DNA of 64,000 nt from Geomonas paludis (GTDB taxonomy: Bacteria > Desulfobacterota > Desulfuromonadia > Geobacterales > Geobacteraceae), in NCBI RefSeq assembly GCF_014193585.1, contig NZ_BLXY01000001.1, positions 602,033 through 666,032 of the forward strand. The letters run 5' to 3'. The notes under the pieces are model-generated. The model ran no database searches. It was not told the DNA's origin and was given only the letters and a program-made list of their open reading frames with translations. Of the stretch, positions 62,384 through 64,000 are shown piece by piece. The translations under genes were made by a program, and so were the position numbers. Within the stretch, counting starts at the first letter, position 1, and every line of letters starts with the position of its first letter.

Positions 62384-62467
62384 GAGGGGACAGGCTCCGC
62401 CAGGTGCCTGTCCACTTAGGGCTTGGGTAAGGTGGCTTGGCGGACGGGAGCGTTCCGCTAGATGTCC
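62384..62467. repeat. Degenerate GGGACTGGCTCCG-family palindrome
   Basis: GGGACAGGCTCCGCCAGGTG plus CCTGTCCAC on the left with the TTAGGGCTTGGGTAAGGTGG and GGGAGCGTTCCGCTAG spacer, then only a partial right arm (ATGTCCC). It looks like a decayed copy of the element at 27077-27237. Confidence 0.75.
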
Positions 62468-62485
62468 CTTCTGCCAGTACCGCCC

Positions 62486-63493
62486 TTACCGCCTTCTCCT
62501 GGCGCTGCAGAGGGCGGCGGTGAAGGCGGCCCCCCCGGCCAACAGAGCACCTATCCCCCACTTGTTTTCCGACAGCCAGACCTGCGTGCTGAAGGCCTTG
62601 GAGCGGGCGTCGAAACGCCCGTGGGCGGTGTAGGGGCCGGGCACGGTTTCCCAGAGATTGGCGGGGCGGTCCGGCCGCTCCGGCTCGTCGGTCTGCTGCG
62701 ACTGGTACCCGGTGAGGCCGAGGTAGAGGTCGAGCAATCCTCTGGAGACCTTGTTGCCCCACATCGCCTTGACCGTCGGCAAGCCGACGTAGATCTCCCG
62801 ACGCCGGTGGTGTGACGCCCAGACGATGGCATCGGCAGCAACCTCGGGCTGGTAGATGGGGGGGACCGGCTGGGGCCGGTTGGGAAGGCGCGACTCGACC
62901 CAGTCGAACTGCGGCGTGTTCATTGCCGGGAGCTGCACCATGGTAATGTGCACGCGGCTCTTCTCGTGGATCAGTTCGCAGCGGATGGAGTCGGTGAAGC
63001 CCCTCATGCCGTGCTTGGCGCCGCAGTAGGCGGACTGCAGCGGGATGCTGCGATCCGAGAGCGCCGATCCTACCTGGATCACCATGCCCCGGTTCCGCGG
63101 CAGCATCCTCTTCAGCGCAGCTATGGTGCCGTGCACCGCGCCAAGGTAAGTCACCTCGGTGACTCGTCTGAACTCCTCCGCGGTCATCTGGTTGAACGGA
63201 GAGAAGACCGAGGTCATAGCGTTGTTCACCCAGACGTCGATGGGGCCGAACTCCCTTTCCACCTCCGCCGCTGCCTCCTCGACGCGCTGTGCGTCCGCCA
63301 CGTCTCCGACCAATACCAGCGCCTTCCCTCCCAACTGCTCGACCTCAACTTTTGCCGCCTCCAGTCTTTCGCGGTTCCTAGCGAAAAGCCCAATGCTGGC
63401 CCCCTCGCGCGCAAACGCCTGTGCTATCGCCCGTCCCAACCCTGCTGAAGCTCCGGTAATGACCACTACTCTGCGTGAAGTTGAATTCATCAT
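62486..63493 (-). CDS. Short-chain dehydrogenase/reductase with C-terminal membrane anchor
   Basis: A 335-residue SDR. The NAD(P)-binding TGASAGLGRAIAQ is at about residues 13-25, with NNAM in the second motif and the catalytic Ser and YCGAK. The SDR fold ends near residue 240; a 90-residue extension (YQSQQTDEPERPDRPANLWE, then WLSENKWGIGALLAGGAAFT) finishes with a hydrophobic stretch and the basic tail ARRRR, which looks like a C-terminal membrane anchor. Two adjacent ATGs (63493, 63490) follow AGGAGG; either may start. The substrate is unknown. Confidence 0.88.
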   Translation of the reverse strand: MMNSTSRRVVVITGASAGLGRAIAQAFAREGASIGLFARNRERLEAAKVEVEQLGGKALVLVGDVADAQRVEEAAAEVEREFGPIDVWVNNAMTSVFSPFNQMTAEEFRRVTEVTYLGAVHGTIAALKRMLPRNRGMVIQVGSALSDRSIPLQSAYCGAKHGMRGFTDSIRCELIHEKSRVHITMVQLPAMNTPQFDWVESRLPNRPQPVPPIYQPEVAADAIVWASHHRRREIYVGLPTVKAMWGNKVSRGLLDLYLGLTGYQSQQTDEPERPDRPANLWETVPGPYTAHGRFDARSKAFSTQVWLSENKWGIGALLAGGAAFTAALCSARRRR

Positions 63494-63615
63494 TAGACCT
63501 CCTGTTCGGATTACTCCGGAGCCTACTTAGAGAAAATCATAAGTTGCCATCGGAGCAATGCCCATTAGAATACCAGATGTGAAAATTTTAACCTTCCAAA
63601 TTAAAGGAGGATGTC

Positions 63616-64000
63616 ATGAGAATCGGAACTGCCCTGTCGACGGCAATGCTATTTGCCCTTGCCCTGCAGCCAAAGACGGGTGCGGCGCTGGAGCAGCGCA
63701 AAGAAGTTTCCAACCTGAAAGGGCCGTATAATGCGGCGTTTTTTTACCGCGAGAACGGCGCCTTCAGGGTCGGTGCCGCCATTCACTTCGCCCACGGCAT
63801 TCAACACGATTACCTGCAGCTCGAGCCGATGGCGCAGCATGAAGAGACGGACCGGAAGGCGGACGCGGCCTATGTGAAGATGATCCATAATCCGCCCCAC
63901 ACGGAGCCGGAGATGGAGTTGTACGGGCCGTACACCGCCCGGACCATGTGGCAGTTGTACCGCGCCATCGACTGGACCCACATCCACCATGAGGAGACCT
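63616..64000 (+). CDS. Histidine-rich secreted protein, truncated by the window end
   Basis: Only the first 128 codons are present. The ATG at 63616 follows a perfect AAAGGAGG. The product has a likely signal peptide (RIGTALSTAMLFALALQPKT, cleavage probably after GAA near residue 24). A mature part follows with AAFFYRENGAFRVGAAIHFA, HGIQHDYLQLEPM, KMIHNPPHTEPEME, and ends DWTHIHHEET, with at least nine histidines in 70 residues. Metal or haem binding is possible. I do not recognise the family. Confidence 0.7.
   Translation, partial: MRIGTALSTAMLFALALQPKTGAALEQRKEVSNLKGPYNAAFFYRENGAFRVGAAIHFAHGIQHDYLQLEPMAQHEETDRKADAAYVKMIHNPPHTEPEMELYGPYTARTMWQLYRAIDWTHIHHEET

Overview
The window is a GC-rich (roughly 60-65 %) chromosomal segment with dense, mostly co-oriented genes. 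It most resembles a Geobacter-clade member of the Desulfuromonadota (the Geobacter/Citrifermentans/Geomonas group). The reasons are the gene families: DUF507 pairs, a CxxCH-bearing sensor kinase next to a sigma-54 response regulator, HD-GYP and GGDEF proteins, a PrkA/YeaH/SpoVR cluster, a single-chain pyruvate carboxylase, and a cytochrome-b5-like/CopD fusion. The intergenic spaces also carry abundant REP-like palindromes. This placement is inference from family content; no 16S gene is present. I saw no tRNA or rRNA gene, CRISPR array, IS element or prophage.

Layout. 0.1-3.6 kb: rsmE and prmA on the minus strand, then a DUF299 regulator of PEP synthase/pyruvate phosphate dikinase and an OmpR-type response regulator. 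3.7-6.3 kb: an HtrA protease and a minus-strand RNase Z-like hydrolase. 6.4-9.6 kb: a probable 6S RNA, two tandem DUF507 genes, and groES-groEL with a perfect CIRCE operator. 10-13.7 kb: a HEAT-repeat protein paired with an HD-GYP protein, then a convergent lipoprotein. 14-21.8 kb: a four-gene PrkA kinase / YeaH / SpoVR / second PrkA-like ATPase operon. 21.9-26.5 kb: a minimal chemoreceptor, a QueG-like Fe-S protein, and sucCD. 26.7-32.7 kb: two small secreted proteins, exported MsrB and MsrA, PolX, an EVE-domain protein and CorA. 33-38.2 kb: PepN, a haem-protein/CopD/cytochrome-b5 fusion that looks leaderless, and a diguanylate cyclase. 38.4-46.7 kb: a siroheme reductase, a hybrid histidine kinase, and pyc. 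47-54.6 kb: a DUF554 membrane protein, murI, a GerMN protein, a MetH without its reactivation domain, a small hypothetical, and a split transketolase. 54.6-60 kb: an orphan pseudopilin, a haem-motif histidine kinase that appears to lack a standard start codon, its NtrC-type regulator, and a putative outer-membrane protein. 60-64 kb: a DUF362 ferredoxin, a tandem receiver-like protein, a membrane-anchored SDR, and a truncated His-rich secreted protein.

Two themes run through the window. One is signalling: two kinases, several receivers, c-di-GMP synthesis and a possible c-di-GMP phosphodiesterase, and the PrkA module. The other is heavy occupation of gene-to-gene gaps by three kinds of palindromic repeat: a 100-120-nt two-hairpin CCCTCACCC/CCCTCTCCC element, a roughly 95-nt GGGACTGGCTCCG element, and inverted arrays of 6-11-nt units. 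Some of the first kind now form the 3' ends of genes. All functional calls come from reading the translated sequence; no database search was run.
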